Assembly: GCA_023253715.1 (NCBI GenBank)
Contig: JALRFH010000062.1
Span: 1-32,345 of the forward strand
Direction of reading: 5' to 3'
Length of the DNA: 32,345 nt
Origin: Halieaceae bacterium
Lineage (GTDB): Bacteria; Pseudomonadota; Gammaproteobacteria; Pseudomonadales; Halieaceae
Below are positions 1-7,629 of this stretch, one piece after another. Position numbers and translations under genes: made by a program. Within the stretch, counting starts at the first letter, position 1. Each line of letters begins with the position of its first letter. The notes under the pieces are model-generated. The model saw only the letters and a program-made list of their open reading frames with translations. It searched no databases and was not told the DNA's origin.

Positions 1-341
1 CCGAGACTATCAACATCGATTTTACGTTTGATTCATTTGTTGAAGGTAAATCCAACCAGCTTGCTCGTGCTGCAGGCATACAAGTCGGTGAGAACCCTGG
101 TAAAGCCTATAACCCTTTATATATTTACGGTGGTGTAGGTCTGGGTAAAACGCACTTGATGCATGCTGTTGGTAATCTGATCAAACGTGATAATCCAGCG
201 GCTAAAGTACTTTATATGCACTCTGAAAGCTTTGTTGCCGAAATGGTTAAAGCACTGCAACACAATAAGATTGATGAGTTTAAAAAGCGCATGCGTAGCG
301 TTAATGCCTTACTGATTGACGATGTACAGTTCTTCGCTGGT
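1..341 (+). CDS. dnaA: dnaA internal fragment (AAA+ domain), broken at a junction
   Basis: Internal piece of the replication initiator DnaA, which binds oriC and melts DNA in an ATP-dependent way. Reading from base 3, it begins at the linker/AAA+ boundary ([18 protein letters not shown]), then has the Walker A loop [10 protein letters not shown] (about 132-161) and Walker [10 protein letters not shown] (about 309-335). It ends at FFAG. The expected family continuation (KxRSQEEFFHTFN) is absent: from base 342 the frame reads unrelated residues to a stop at 398, and those bases are tonB on the opposite strand. No start codon or domain I lies in the window, so the 5' side is cut by the window edge and the 3' side by the junction. 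Two sampled 60-base lines are about 38% and 43% G+C against about 52% in the tonB side, so it may come from another genome. Identity is secure; whether the join is biological is doubtful. Confidence 0.9.
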
Positions 342-740
342 GATACCGCGCGTTTGAGCGCGACGTGGGTAAATCGGCGCAACTTTTACGATCGGTAAAT
401 ACTCACCGTCACCCGACGACATCCCCGATGAGTTAATCGTGACATCTACCTTGGCGGTAGGTGCCAAATTCACCACATCCACATCCATATCCATATCGAA
501 CTCCAAAGGCTGCATTTCTGGTGGCGGCTCTTCAGGGTCCTCAACTTTCTCTGGCTTAAGCTCTTTGACGTTCACTTCAATTTCTTTGTTGGGAACGACA
601 ATATCGGCAATTTTTCGTGATTTGATTTCTTCTTGCTCGTATTCACGGTCAATTAGGCTCTGCATCACAAAAAACAGGCCGACTGCGACGGGAACCGCTA
701 CCAGCGCGGCTATAATAACCCTCACAATACTATTGCCCAT
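342..740 (-). CDS. tonB: energy transducer TonB, 3'-truncated
   Basis: TonB carries proton-motive energy from ExbB/ExbD in the inner membrane to outer-membrane receptors. The product starts at 740 with one membrane anchor (about residues 5-27), then a charged and proline-containing periplasmic linker ([14 protein letters not shown]). It enters the TonB C-terminal domain at [20 protein letters not shown] (about residues 114-133). That YPxxA...RGI signature should continue into a GYVxVEFTV-type strand and some 70 more residues. Instead the reading passes at 342/341 into antisense dnaA and stops at 309, adding about 10 foreign residues. It is the last gene of the DUF3450-ExbB-ExbB-ExbD-ExbD operon, starting 5 bases after exbD2. 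The short size without a long proline-rich spacer fits TonB2-type proteins. A TPR-protein gene usually follows in such clusters and is missing beyond the break. Confidence 0.85.
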
Positions 741-745
741 CTCGA

Positions 746-1165
746 TTACACCTCATCATCCGTAGAAATACAGGGTGGTGCTGTCAACAGTGGACGCACC
801 TCGTCAATCAGCTCCTCAACCGCATAAGCAGGGGTATCTTGATCCACCTGAATTACAAGGTTGGCTTGCGGAGCCTCTTTTTTAGCCGCTTCGGTTACAC
901 GATTCACGCGATCTAAAGGCACCTTATTTTTGTTGTAGTAAATGTCGCCCTGACCATCTACCGCAAAAATAATCGTCCCTCTTTCACACGCTTCCATAGT
1001 CGAGGCTTGTGGCTTAAACAGTTCAACACCCGGCTCTTTCACGAACGATGACGTCACGATAAAGAAGATCAGCATGATGAATACCACATCAAGCATAGGG
1101 GTTAAGTCGATCTGCCCCTCGTCATTAGCACTGCGACGTCGCGCGGCTTGATCTCTCATGCTCAT
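746..1165 (-). CDS. exbD: biopolymer transporter ExbD, second copy
   Basis: ExbD/TolR-family proton-channel subunit of a TonB energising complex, 139 aa. A short cytoplasmic N-terminus (residues 1-20) leads into one membrane helix (about 22-42) with the family motif DLTPMLDVVFIMLIFFIV. D26 is the candidate essential proton-carrying aspartate. The remainder is a periplasmic domain. It overlaps the preceding exbD by 4 bases, so translation is probably coupled. Compared with the first ExbD it has two cysteines, C60 just after the membrane helix and C132 near the C-terminus, both predicted periplasmic, and a longer acidic tail ending in DDEV. Two consecutive exbD genes are known in TonB2-type clusters, and the copies probably form a heterodimer (inference). 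Confidence 0.93.
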   Translation of the reverse strand: MSMRDQAARRRSANDEGQIDLTPMLDVVFIMLIFFIVTSSFVKEPGVELFKPQASTMEACERGTIIFAVDGQGDIYYNKNKVPLDRVNRVTEAAKKEAPQANLVIQVDQDTPAYAVEELIDEVRPLLTAPPCISTDDEV

Positions 1166-1572
1166 TTTTTACCTCCAGCGCTCGCCCAGTTCACCGCACC
1201 GGCACCCGCTTCACGAGCGGCGTCAGCGACGTCAACCACAGCATTTGCTCGAGCGCCTTTTTCCACCTTAATGGTGACCGCCTGTTCGGGATCACTCGCC
1301 AGCAGACGTTGAATGTTTGCTCGAACAGATCGCACGTCTACACGACGGTTCTCCATCCAAATTTGATTATCGCTGCGAATATTTACCAAAATACTGGTCG
1401 CATCGCTTGGATCCGACTTGGAGTTATCGGGACGATTCACATCGATCCCGGCCTCTTTGATAAAAGAGGCAACAACGATAAAGAAGATCAGCATGATAAA
1501 CACCACATCAAGCATTGGCGTTAGATCAATTTCCGCTCCATCTTCTTCTTTTTGTTTCGCAAGTTTGCGCAT
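1162..1572 (-). CDS. exbD: biopolymer transporter ExbD, first copy
   Basis: ExbD/TolR-family protein, 136 aa, with a cytoplasmic N-terminal segment, one membrane helix (about residues 18-38, motif DLTPMLDVVFIMLIFFIV) and a periplasmic domain to the C-terminus. D22 is the candidate proton-relay aspartate. The helix is nearly identical to that of the next ExbD while the periplasmic parts differ strongly, so the two are paralogues rather than a recent tandem duplication. It lies 30 bases downstream of the short exbB, with a purine-rich AAGGAC upstream of the ATG, and overlaps the next exbD by 4 bases. Role: proton-driven energisation of TonB together with the two ExbB-like proteins of this operon. 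Confidence 0.93.
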   Translation of the reverse strand: MRKLAKQKEEDGAEIDLTPMLDVVFIMLIFFIVVASFIKEAGIDVNRPDNSKSDPSDATSILVNIRSDNQIWMENRRVDVRSVRANIQRLLASDPEQAVTIKVEKGARANAVVDVADAAREAGAGAVNWASAGGKK

Positions 1573-1602
1573 TGGTCGAAAGTCCTTTGTGTCGCCAGAC
1601 CA

Positions 1603-2124
1603 TTAATGATCTGCCGTCAATTGATCCTCAAGTGATTCCTGCTCGCGCTCCGCGATCCTTTGCAAATAGGTATTCGCAAACAAACCGGACAGCGCCGCCA
1701 CCATTCCCGCCATTGTAGGAATTGTTGAACGCTCGACCCCGCCAGCCATGGACTTCGCATCGCCACCACCGGTTACAGCCATTACGTTAAACACTTCGAT
1801 CATACCGGTCACGGTACCCAGTAGACCCAACAGCGGGCACAAGGCAACCATCGTGGTAATGATGGGCATATTGTTGTTAATCACTTCTTTACTCTGCGAC
1901 ACCAAACGCGTGCGTATCTGCTTTGCGTTCCAAGACTGGCGTTCTGCACGACTCTCCCACTTGTCAATCAACAAGCGACGCTCAGCGCGCCAGACGAAGG
2001 TGAAGAACCAAAAACGCTCAAAGATCAGGGTCCACATAACGAACACAAGCATGGCGATCAGCCAGAGTACATTCCCGCCTTTATCCATAAAGGCGAGAAT
2101 GGTTTCAGTAATGCCTCCAGACAT
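1603..2124 (-). CDS. exbB: MotA/TolQ/ExbB proton channel family protein (short ExbB)
   Basis: Polytopic inner-membrane subunit of the ExbB/ExbD motor, 173 aa. Three membrane helices are visible: about 17-42, 88-114 and 132-154. The second holds the family signature ALCPLLGLLGTVTGMIEVF and the third begins at STIPTMAGMVAAL. A charged cytoplasmic loop separates helices 1 and 2. The start is supported by a ribosome site (AGGAG, 7 bases before the ATG) that overlaps the TAG stop of the upstream long exbB, so the two are translationally coupled. Length and topology match the ExbB2 protein of Vibrio-type TonB2 systems. Confidence 0.93.
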   Translation of the reverse strand: MSGGITETILAFMDKGGNVLWLIAMLVFVMWTLIFERFWFFTFVWRAERRLLIDKWESRAERQSWNAKQIRTRLVSQSKEVINNNMPIITTMVALCPLLGLLGTVTGMIEVFNVMAVTGGGDAKSMAGGVERSTIPTMAGMVAALSGLFANTYLQRIAEREQESLEDQLTADH

Positions 2125-2134
2125 AGTCTAGCTC

Positions 2135-3559
2135 CTACTTATGAGACGTCTCGGAGTGCTCGGCAATGATGCCGGTCGCTTGCTCGTTCAGCAGGTGAAT
2201 CACACGCTGCGCACGACCATTTACCAAGGTGTGCAACAAGACCGTTGGGATTGCTACGAGCAGACCAAGAACCGTCGTTACCAATGCGCTCGAAATACCG
2301 CCCGCCATGGCTTTAGGATCACCTGCACCGAAGATCGTAATGGCCTGGAAGGTAATAATCATACCCGTTACCGTACCCAAGAGACCCATCAAAGGTGCCA
2401 CTGCCGCGATGATCTTGAGCAGCGTCAAGCCCGACTCCAGCTTCGGAGTTTCACGCATAACACCTTCTGCCATCTTCAGCTCCAAGGTCTCTGGATCCAT
2501 CGATGGGTTGTCTTCGTGAATTTTCAATACACGACCCAATGGGTTGTTGGTGTTGGCTGAAGACGCTTTCAACTGTGCATTCACCTTGCTTGAAACCAAA
2601 GACAAAGCAATCAAACGGTACACAGCAAGCAGCAGCGCAAACACACCCACCGCGGTAATGGCATAACCCACCGCACCACCTTGATGCCAGCGCTCTTCCA
2701 GCGTGGGCGAATCAATGATGGCGGCTAGGAATGAACCACCGGTGGGTCCAGTTGGGTCAATACCAAACTGATACATACCGCTTGACGCGTTAGCTAAGTC
2801 GGCGGCCCAACCGGTGTATGAACCCGCGGGCTGACGTGGCAATTCGCTCAGGTTACCGTTGTTGTAGGCCAAGTAGTTACCGTTGGTATCGACAATGTTA
2901 AACGCACCCACACGAATCACATCGCGAGGAGCGCGCTCACCTGAGGGCGTAGCGACCTCTGCGGTGAACTTAACGACGTTGCCCGTTTCGGTAATTTCTC
3001 GAAGCAGCTCGTACCATACGCGCTCGATTTCCTCGATGCGAGGCAACTTGTCAGAACCTGACATTTTCGCAATCAGATCTTTCAAGAAACCTTCACGGTT
3101 TGCGTACTGTGAAGACACCAGCGACACTTCGATATTGGAAGACAAGTCCCCTGCCGCCGCAGTCAAGTGTCCGAACAACTCGGTCAAAGCACCCAACTTT
3201 TCTTTCAACTGCTTTTGCTTCGCAGCAATCAACAGCTCGTTGTCTTCAAATTTGTTTTCAAGCTGAGTACTTAACCGCTCTTGACGCTCACGCTCGGCTT
3301 CCGCTTCTTTCAACAGACGCGCCTGATCCGCTTTTGCTTTGGCAAAACGCGCTTCACGAGCTTTGTTCTCTTTGGCGTCGGTTGCCTGGCCCTGCTTAAC
3401 AAACTGGAGCAACTGCTCTAAGTTTGCGGCGGCTTCCGCACGAGGGTCAACTTGTGGTTCTGCGGGGGCCTCGGCTGCATCTTGCGCAAAGGTCACACCT
3501 GAAACGACCAGAGCACCGCCCAAAGTCAGGGCTGCAAAAATTTTATTTAACGCTTTCAT
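2135..3559 (-). CDS. TtpC-like long ExbB (periplasmic coiled coil plus MotA/TolQ/ExbB domain)
   Basis: A 474-aa inner-membrane protein of the TonB2 energising system. Residues 1-25 form a signal peptide ending near TFAQ. Residues about 45-130 are a highly charged, heptad-like coiled coil. A periplasmic domain runs to about 295, and membrane helices are at about 298-322, 380-405 and 423-447. The C-terminal part has the ExbB core, APLMGLLGTVTGMIITFQAI. In Vibrio the equivalent TtpC is needed for TonB2-dependent iron uptake (known for the family). Its ATG overlaps the TAA of the DUF3450 gene by one base (TAATG), which implies translational coupling. It probably bridges the motor to TonB across the periplasm (inference). 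Confidence 0.92.
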   Translation of the reverse strand: MKALNKIFAALTLGGALVVSGVTFAQDAAEAPAEPQVDPRAEAAANLEQLLQFVKQGQATDAKENKAREARFAKAKADQARLLKEAEAERERQERLSTQLENKFEDNELLIAAKQKQLKEKLGALTELFGHLTAAAGDLSSNIEVSLVSSQYANREGFLKDLIAKMSGSDKLPRIEEIERVWYELLREITETGNVVKFTAEVATPSGERAPRDVIRVGAFNIVDTNGNYLAYNNGNLSELPRQPAGSYTGWAADLANASSGMYQFGIDPTGPTGGSFLAAIIDSPTLEERWHQGGAVGYAITAVGVFALLLAVYRLIALSLVSSKVNAQLKASSANTNNPLGRVLKIHEDNPSMDPETLELKMAEGVMRETPKLESGLTLLKIIAAVAPLMGLLGTVTGMIITFQAITIFGAGDPKAMAGGISSALVTTVLGLLVAIPTVLLHTLVNGRAQRVIHLLNEQATGIIAEHSETSHK

Positions 3560-4338
3560 TAGTTAGCCTCCGGTGCAGCTACAGGCATGTTTAGGAGTTC
3601 AATTGTGGCTTGTTTCTTGGCAATACGAACGCCCTTGCGAATCGCAGCAGCGTAATCGCCTGCAGGCAGGTTATCCCAAGACTTGGTGTCGGGATTCCAA
3701 ACACCACTTTCTTCACCATCGGTCGTTTGATAAACCAAAGACACACGACCAATACGCAGGAAGTCGACGTCGCGAGTTACGCCATTGAGTTCGATCGTGT
3801 CGCTGTATGTCTCCATACCGCGACCGTATTGAAGCTCGATATTATAAGCCTCTAATACCTGACGGAATTTTTCTGCCACTGTGATGTCAGATCGGTCGAC
3901 GTTATCGCGCAAAAACTCGATGCGCGCACGACGCTCGTCTAAGTTGAAAGGCACATCCAGCTCAACGAACTGCTCTAGACCGTCGATCATCCGGATAACC
4001 AAAGGCATCATTTGACGCTGAATCACCGTCACTTCATCGATCGAATTATCGATGTCAGCGATACGGCGCTCTTGGTTGTCGATTTGACGCTGCAAACGTG
4101 CGTTGTAGACCTTTAAACCGTCTACTTGCTTCATTACTGTTTTGTAGTCCGTCAGCAGATCACGTGCTTCTTCCGCTAAGCGGTCGATCTTCGCTTGAGA
4201 CTGTTTAGCAGCAGCAGTTTTCTCTTCGCCAACTTTTATGATGGCGTCTAATGTGTTGGCTTGCGATGCTACCGAGCAAAAAGCCCCGGTCGCAACAACA
4301 GTAGCCATCAACACAGATTTTAGTCGATGCGTAGTCAT
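3559..4338 (-). CDS. DUF3450 domain protein, first gene of the TonB2-type operon
   Basis: A 259-aa exported protein. The N-terminus MTTHRLKSVLMATVVATGA through ASQA is a signal peptide of about 28 residues. Residues about 33-110 are a long coiled coil rich in K, Q, E and D, and the rest is a soluble periplasmic domain with the family motif GRVSLVYQTTDG. DUF3450 genes regularly head ttpC-exbB-exbD-tonB clusters in gammaproteobacteria (established context). The biochemical role is not known to me; a periplasmic partner of the TtpC-like ExbB is the natural inference. A candidate sigma70 promoter sits 34-63 bases upstream of the start. No recognisable Fur box was found there, so iron regulation is not shown by sequence. 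Confidence 0.9.
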   Translation of the reverse strand: MTTHRLKSVLMATVVATGAFCSVASQANTLDAIIKVGEEKTAAAKQSQAKIDRLAEEARDLLTDYKTVMKQVDGLKVYNARLQRQIDNQERRIADIDNSIDEVTVIQRQMMPLVIRMIDGLEQFVELDVPFNLDERRARIEFLRDNVDRSDITVAEKFRQVLEAYNIELQYGRGMETYSDTIELNGVTRDVDFLRIGRVSLVYQTTDGEESGVWNPDTKSWDNLPAGDYAAAIRKGVRIAKKQATIELLNMPVAAPEAN

Positions 4339-4371
4339 GAGGGTTGCTTATCCTATAGTCCAACTTGTGTG

Positions 4372-4401
4372 ATTTTAGAATCTGATAAAAAAGGGGCTCA
4401 A
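4372..4401 (-). promoter_or_regulatory. candidate sigma70 promoter for the TonB2-type operon
   Basis: On the minus strand TTGAGC (-35, 4 of 6 matches) and TAAAAT (-10, 5 of 6) are separated by 18 bases, about 34 bases before the DUF3450 start codon. The rest of the 239-base gap 4339-4577 shows no convincing gene, Fur box or strong terminator. Confidence 0.35.
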
Positions 4402-4577
4402 CAAGCTCGCGTTAAACCCCACCGATAACGGTAATCCGTGCCCCCGATTTAAACGTACAACATGGCAATTTTCAATGAAATCTCTCGCACATTTCCAAGT
4501 GTTTTTGCGTTTGTGTAGATCGGTTACACATTTCTCCGCATCAGCCCAGCAAGGTAACACCGGCACCGTATCGGTTT

Positions 4578-5102
4578 TTACTGAGACTCACCATCCTTGC
4601 GCTTATATGTGACAAAATGACAAGAAAATTCATCCTTTTCAGACTGCTGTGGATGCTCGGAAGTCACCGCCTCCCACTGCCCCCAGTCAATGCAATCGAG
4701 CACCGTATCACCCTCGGGCTCAGCATCGATGTGCGTGACGATTAAACGATCCGTGAAAGGCAGTGCTGACGCGTATATTTGCGATCCACCAGCGATAATT
4801 ATTTCGTTCTGGTCGACCGTGCAAAACCGCCGTGCAGCGTCCAGAGCCTGTTCAATACTGGCGCACAAAATCACGCCCTCGGGCAGTTTAGGCTGCCCAG
4901 ACGACACAACGATACATTGCCGGTTCGGCAACAGCCCAGGTAGGGACTCGAAGGTAAGGCGACCCATGATCATGGGCTTTCCTAAAGTAACACGCTTGAA
5001 AAACGCCAAGTCGGTCGGCACATGCCAAGGCAAATCACCTTGACGCCCAATTACACCATTAGCGGCGATCGCAAAAACCGCGGAAACTAAAGGCCTGTTC
5101 AT
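4578..5102 (-). CDS. folA: dihydrofolate reductase
   Basis: Reduces dihydrofolate to tetrahydrofolate with NADPH, regenerating the cofactor oxidised by the neighbouring thymidylate synthase. 174 aa, slightly longer than E. coli FolA. Visible landmarks are the Met20-loop equivalent [18 protein letters not shown] with W26 and the catalytic acid D31 (E. coli W22/D27), the NADPH segment [15 protein letters not shown], and the [10 protein letters not shown] glycine pair. The ATG overlaps the TGA of thyA by 4 bases, so folA is the downstream partner in a coupled thyA-folA pair. The C-terminal tail KRKDGESQ is unremarkable. Confidence 0.97.
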   Translation of the reverse strand: MNRPLVSAVFAIAANGVIGRQGDLPWHVPTDLAFFKRVTLGKPMIMGRLTFESLPGLLPNRQCIVVSSGQPKLPEGVILCASIEQALDAARRFCTVDQNEIIIAGGSQIYASALPFTDRLIVTHIDAEPEGDTVLDCIDWGQWEAVTSEHPQQSEKDEFSCHFVTYKRKDGESQ

Positions 5103-5932
5103 ACTGCCACCGCACCCGCGATGTGTGCGTGCGGCTCGTAACCAATGATCTCGAAATCCTCAAACCGATAATCGTAAATAGAATCAGGTTTGCGGATAAT
5201 CTGCAGCGTCGGCAGGGCTCGCGGCTCACGCTCAAGCTGTGTCGCCACCTGCTCAAAATGATTGCTGTAGATGTGCGAATCGCCGGTACTAATAATGACC
5301 TCCCCGGGGAGCAAATCGCATTGCTGACAGAGCATGTGGGTGAGCAATGCCAAACTGGCAAGGTTGTAGGGCAAACCCAGGAACGAATCGCTCGAGCGAA
5401 TGTAGAGCTGGGCAGATAGACGCCCATTAGCCACATAAAACTGATACAAAAGATGACAGGGCGGCAAGGCCATTTTGCCCTGTTTTACGTTGTCTTGCGG
5501 ACTCAAAGTTTCGTCGGGCAAGTACTCGACATTCCAACCGTGGAACAGAATCCGGCGCGAATCAGGCTTATTTTTCAGACAGTCGACAACGTAATCAATT
5601 TGATTCACGCTACCGCCATCGGCGGTTGGCCACGCTCGCCATTGCGCACCATAAATCGGACCTAAGTCCCCCTCTTCGGTCGCCCACTCATCCCAAATTG
5701 ACACACCGTTTTCACGCAACCACGCTGTATTGGTATCACCCCTTAAAAACCAGATCAGCTCGTTCGCAATACTTTTAAAATGCAATTTTTTGGTGGTCAG
5801 AAGCGGAAAACCGTCATTCAAATCGTGCCGAAACTGACGCGCAAATACCGAGCGCGTGCCCGTCCCCGTGCGATCCGATTTATCGACACCCTGCGCCATA
5901 ATGTCCCGCAGCAATTCCAAGTAAACCTTCAT
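5099..5932 (-). CDS. thyA: thymidylate synthase
   Basis: Converts dUMP and methylene-tetrahydrofolate to dTMP and dihydrofolate. 277 aa. The nucleophile is C159 in [11 protein letters not shown]. The substrate-binding arginine region [14 protein letters not shown] lies near the N-terminus, and the dUMP-binding stretch [18 protein letters not shown] and GDSHIYSNH follow the catalytic cysteine. It overlaps folA by 4 bases and starts 10 bases after lgt, giving the order lgt-thyA-folA; lgt-thyA is also adjacent in E. coli. No key residue is missing. Confidence 0.97.
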   Translation of the reverse strand: MKVYLELLRDIMAQGVDKSDRTGTGTRSVFARQFRHDLNDGFPLLTTKKLHFKSIANELIWFLRGDTNTAWLRENGVSIWDEWATEEGDLGPIYGAQWRAWPTADGGSVNQIDYVVDCLKNKPDSRRILFHGWNVEYLPDETLSPQDNVKQGKMALPPCHLLYQFYVANGRLSAQLYIRSSDSFLGLPYNLASLALLTHMLCQQCDLLPGEVIISTGDSHIYSNHFEQVATQLEREPRALPTLQIIRKPDSIYDYRFEDFEIIGYEPHAHIAGAVAV

Positions 5933-5942
5933 AAATGACGTC

Positions 5943-6746
5943 CTAACCCCGCTGTTTGTTTGACGAGCCGTGTGAATACGCCCACCACAGTAAATACAGA
6001 CCCAAGAGTATCATGGGCACACACAAAATTTGACCTCGCGTCATCCAGCCAAACGCCTGAAACCCCAAATGCGCATCGGGTTCGCGAAAAAATTCAGCAA
6101 GAAAGCGCAAACAGCCATACCCCAAGGCAAACAACCCCGCGGCCGACCAGCGAGGCCGCCGCTGTCGCGTAAACCAGTAGACCACAGCAAACAGGGTTAC
6201 GCCTTCAAGCCCAAACTGATAGAGCTGCGATGGATGCCTGGGTAGTTGCATCGGGTCATTGGGGAACACCATGGCCCAAGGTACGGTGGCCGCACGGCCC
6301 CACAACTCCTGCCCAATAAAATTCCCCAAACGCCCCAGCGCCAAGCCAATAGGCGCAAGTGGTGCGACAAAATCGAGAAGATCCCCCAAGGCCACCTTGC
6401 GTGTCTTGGATAGGTAATACACGGCAGCGATCACACCCAACAACCCACCATGAAAGGACATACCCCCTTCCCACACACGCAAAGCCCAGCTCGGATCGGC
6501 CAACAAGCGATCAGTACCGTAAAACAAGATGTAGCCCAGCCGCCCACCCAACACAATGCCGATGGCTGCGTAAAAAATAAGATCATCGACCCAAGCCTCG
6601 CGCCACACCGAGCCCGGCCGACGGCACTCTCGTTGCGCCAACCACCAAGCGAACGCCAAACCGGCCAAATAGGTCAAGCCATACCAATGTATCTTTAAAG
6701 GCCCTAATTCGAGCGCGACGGGATCGATGGCGGGGTAAGCCAGCAT
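5943..6746 (-). CDS. lgt: prolipoprotein diacylglyceryl transferase
   Basis: Inner-membrane enzyme that attaches diacylglycerol from phosphatidylglycerol to the lipobox cysteine of prolipoproteins, the first step of lipoprotein maturation. 267 aa, close to the pseudomonad length. The product is polytopic (about seven helices) with the Lgt signature [14 protein letters not shown] at residues 138-151 and the essential histidine region GGMSFHGGL (H99). The start is supported by GAGG 8 bases before the ATG. It is the first gene of lgt-thyA-folA. The 88-base gap to the divergent NRDE gene (6747-6834) must hold promoters for both directions, but I cannot assign them confidently. Confidence 0.97.
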   Translation of the reverse strand: MLAYPAIDPVALELGPLKIHWYGLTYLAGLAFAWWLAQRECRRPGSVWREAWVDDLIFYAAIGIVLGGRLGYILFYGTDRLLADPSWALRVWEGGMSFHGGLLGVIAAVYYLSKTRKVALGDLLDFVAPLAPIGLALGRLGNFIGQELWGRAATVPWAMVFPNDPMQLPRHPSQLYQFGLEGVTLFAVVYWFTRQRRPRWSAAGLFALGYGCLRFLAEFFREPDAHLGFQAFGWMTRGQILCVPMILLGLYLLWWAYSHGSSNKQRG

Positions 6747-6834
6747 AGTGAAAGCCTCGTTAAAAAGCGCCTAGGGTAGCACCCCTGCGCCAAAGATTGG
6801 TGTAACCTGTGTGTTTTTAGCAGGATAAACTGCC

Positions 6835-7629
6835 ATGTGCCTTATTGCTATCGCGTGGCAAGCGCACCGTCATCTGCCACTGGTTATTGTTGCCAATCGC
6901 GACGAATTTTACCAGCGCGAAACGCTCGCCATGCATTATTGGCCGGACCAACCTGGCCTGCTCGCAGGCCGGGACTTGCAGGCCGGCGGTACCTGGCTGG
7001 GCGTCAATCAGCGGGGGCGCTTCGCAGCCATAACGAATGTCCGCGAGACAGCGCCGCAAAACACAAGCACCTCACGAGGCAACCTCCCTGGCCTGTGGCT
7101 GAACACCCACGTCACCAGCAGCGAGCTTCTCAAAACCCTGGAACAAAGTGCGTCTCTGTACAGCGGTTACAATGTGTTATTTGGCGATCAGACTCAGTTG
7201 ATTTGGGCCAGCAATCGAGGTCCTAAGGGCTTTGAGCATCGCCACCTCGCCAGCGGTATTTATGGACTGGGCAATGCCTCGCTGAACACGCCGTGGCCAA
7301 AACTACGCCTAGCCAAACAGCGCCTAGCCAAACAACTTCAACTCGACCAACCCAGCCTGGAAGATTTTAGCTGGGTCACAGCCGACACCTGCACCCAAGA
7401 CGATCTCAGCAACTTTGCCCCTACCGACATGGAGGAAAGCTGGCTGCGGGCCTTGAGCGCGCAATGGATCAAGACGCCCACCTACGGCACCAGAGCACAG
7501 ACCCTTATTACCATGAACAATCAGCGAGATTTGACTTGCCACGAACGTTCGATCGATGCCAGCGGCAATGTCAGCAGCGAAAGAGCGTTTGCGTTTACGG
7601 TGCCAGGCCCACCGCCTCGTCCAGACTGA
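6835..7629 (+). CDS. NRDE (TANGO2) family protein
   Basis: A 264-aa protein of the NRDE/TANGO2 family. The diagnostic N-terminus is complete: MCLIAIAW, then VIVANRDEFYQRET with N21-R22-D23-E24, and GGTWLGVNQRGRFAAITNVR. The conserved Cys2 follows the initiator methionine, as in Ntn-hydrolase-like folds, but the bacterial function is not established. Eukaryotic TANGO2 has been linked to lipid/haem handling and Golgi organisation. AGGA lies about 10 bases before the ATG. The gene sits between lgt and ptsP, which are neighbours in E. coli, and on the opposite strand to both. Its last 35 bases overlap the end of ptsP in a convergent arrangement, so the tail TVPGPPPRPD is encoded antisense to the ptsP terminus. 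Confidence 0.88.
   Translation: MCLIAIAWQAHRHLPLVIVANRDEFYQRETLAMHYWPDQPGLLAGRDLQAGGTWLGVNQRGRFAAITNVRETAPQNTSTSRGNLPGLWLNTHVTSSELLKTLEQSASLYSGYNVLFGDQTQLIWASNRGPKGFEHRHLASGIYGLGNASLNTPWPKLRLAKQRLAKQLQLDQPSLEDFSWVTADTCTQDDLSNFAPTDMEESWLRALSAQWIKTPTYGTRAQTLITMNNQRDLTCHERSIDASGNVSSERAFAFTVPGPPPRPD

Noticed and set aside
342-398. 19-codon C-terminal tail of the dnaA frame
   Set aside because: These bases are tonB read on the wrong strand, not DnaA sequence.
4375-4566. 63-aa minus-strand frame in the gap between folA and the DUF3450 gene
   Set aside because: No ribosome site, composition unlike a protein, and it overlaps the promoter candidate; it is probably non-coding.
4339-4577. Fur box upstream of the TonB2-type operon
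   Set aside because: I looked for GATAAT-type repeats expected for iron control and saw none convincing.
5059-5436. 125-aa minus-strand frame overlapping thyA
   Set aside because: Same strand but a different frame from thyA, which is fully conserved there; low-complexity Arg/Ser/Cys composition.
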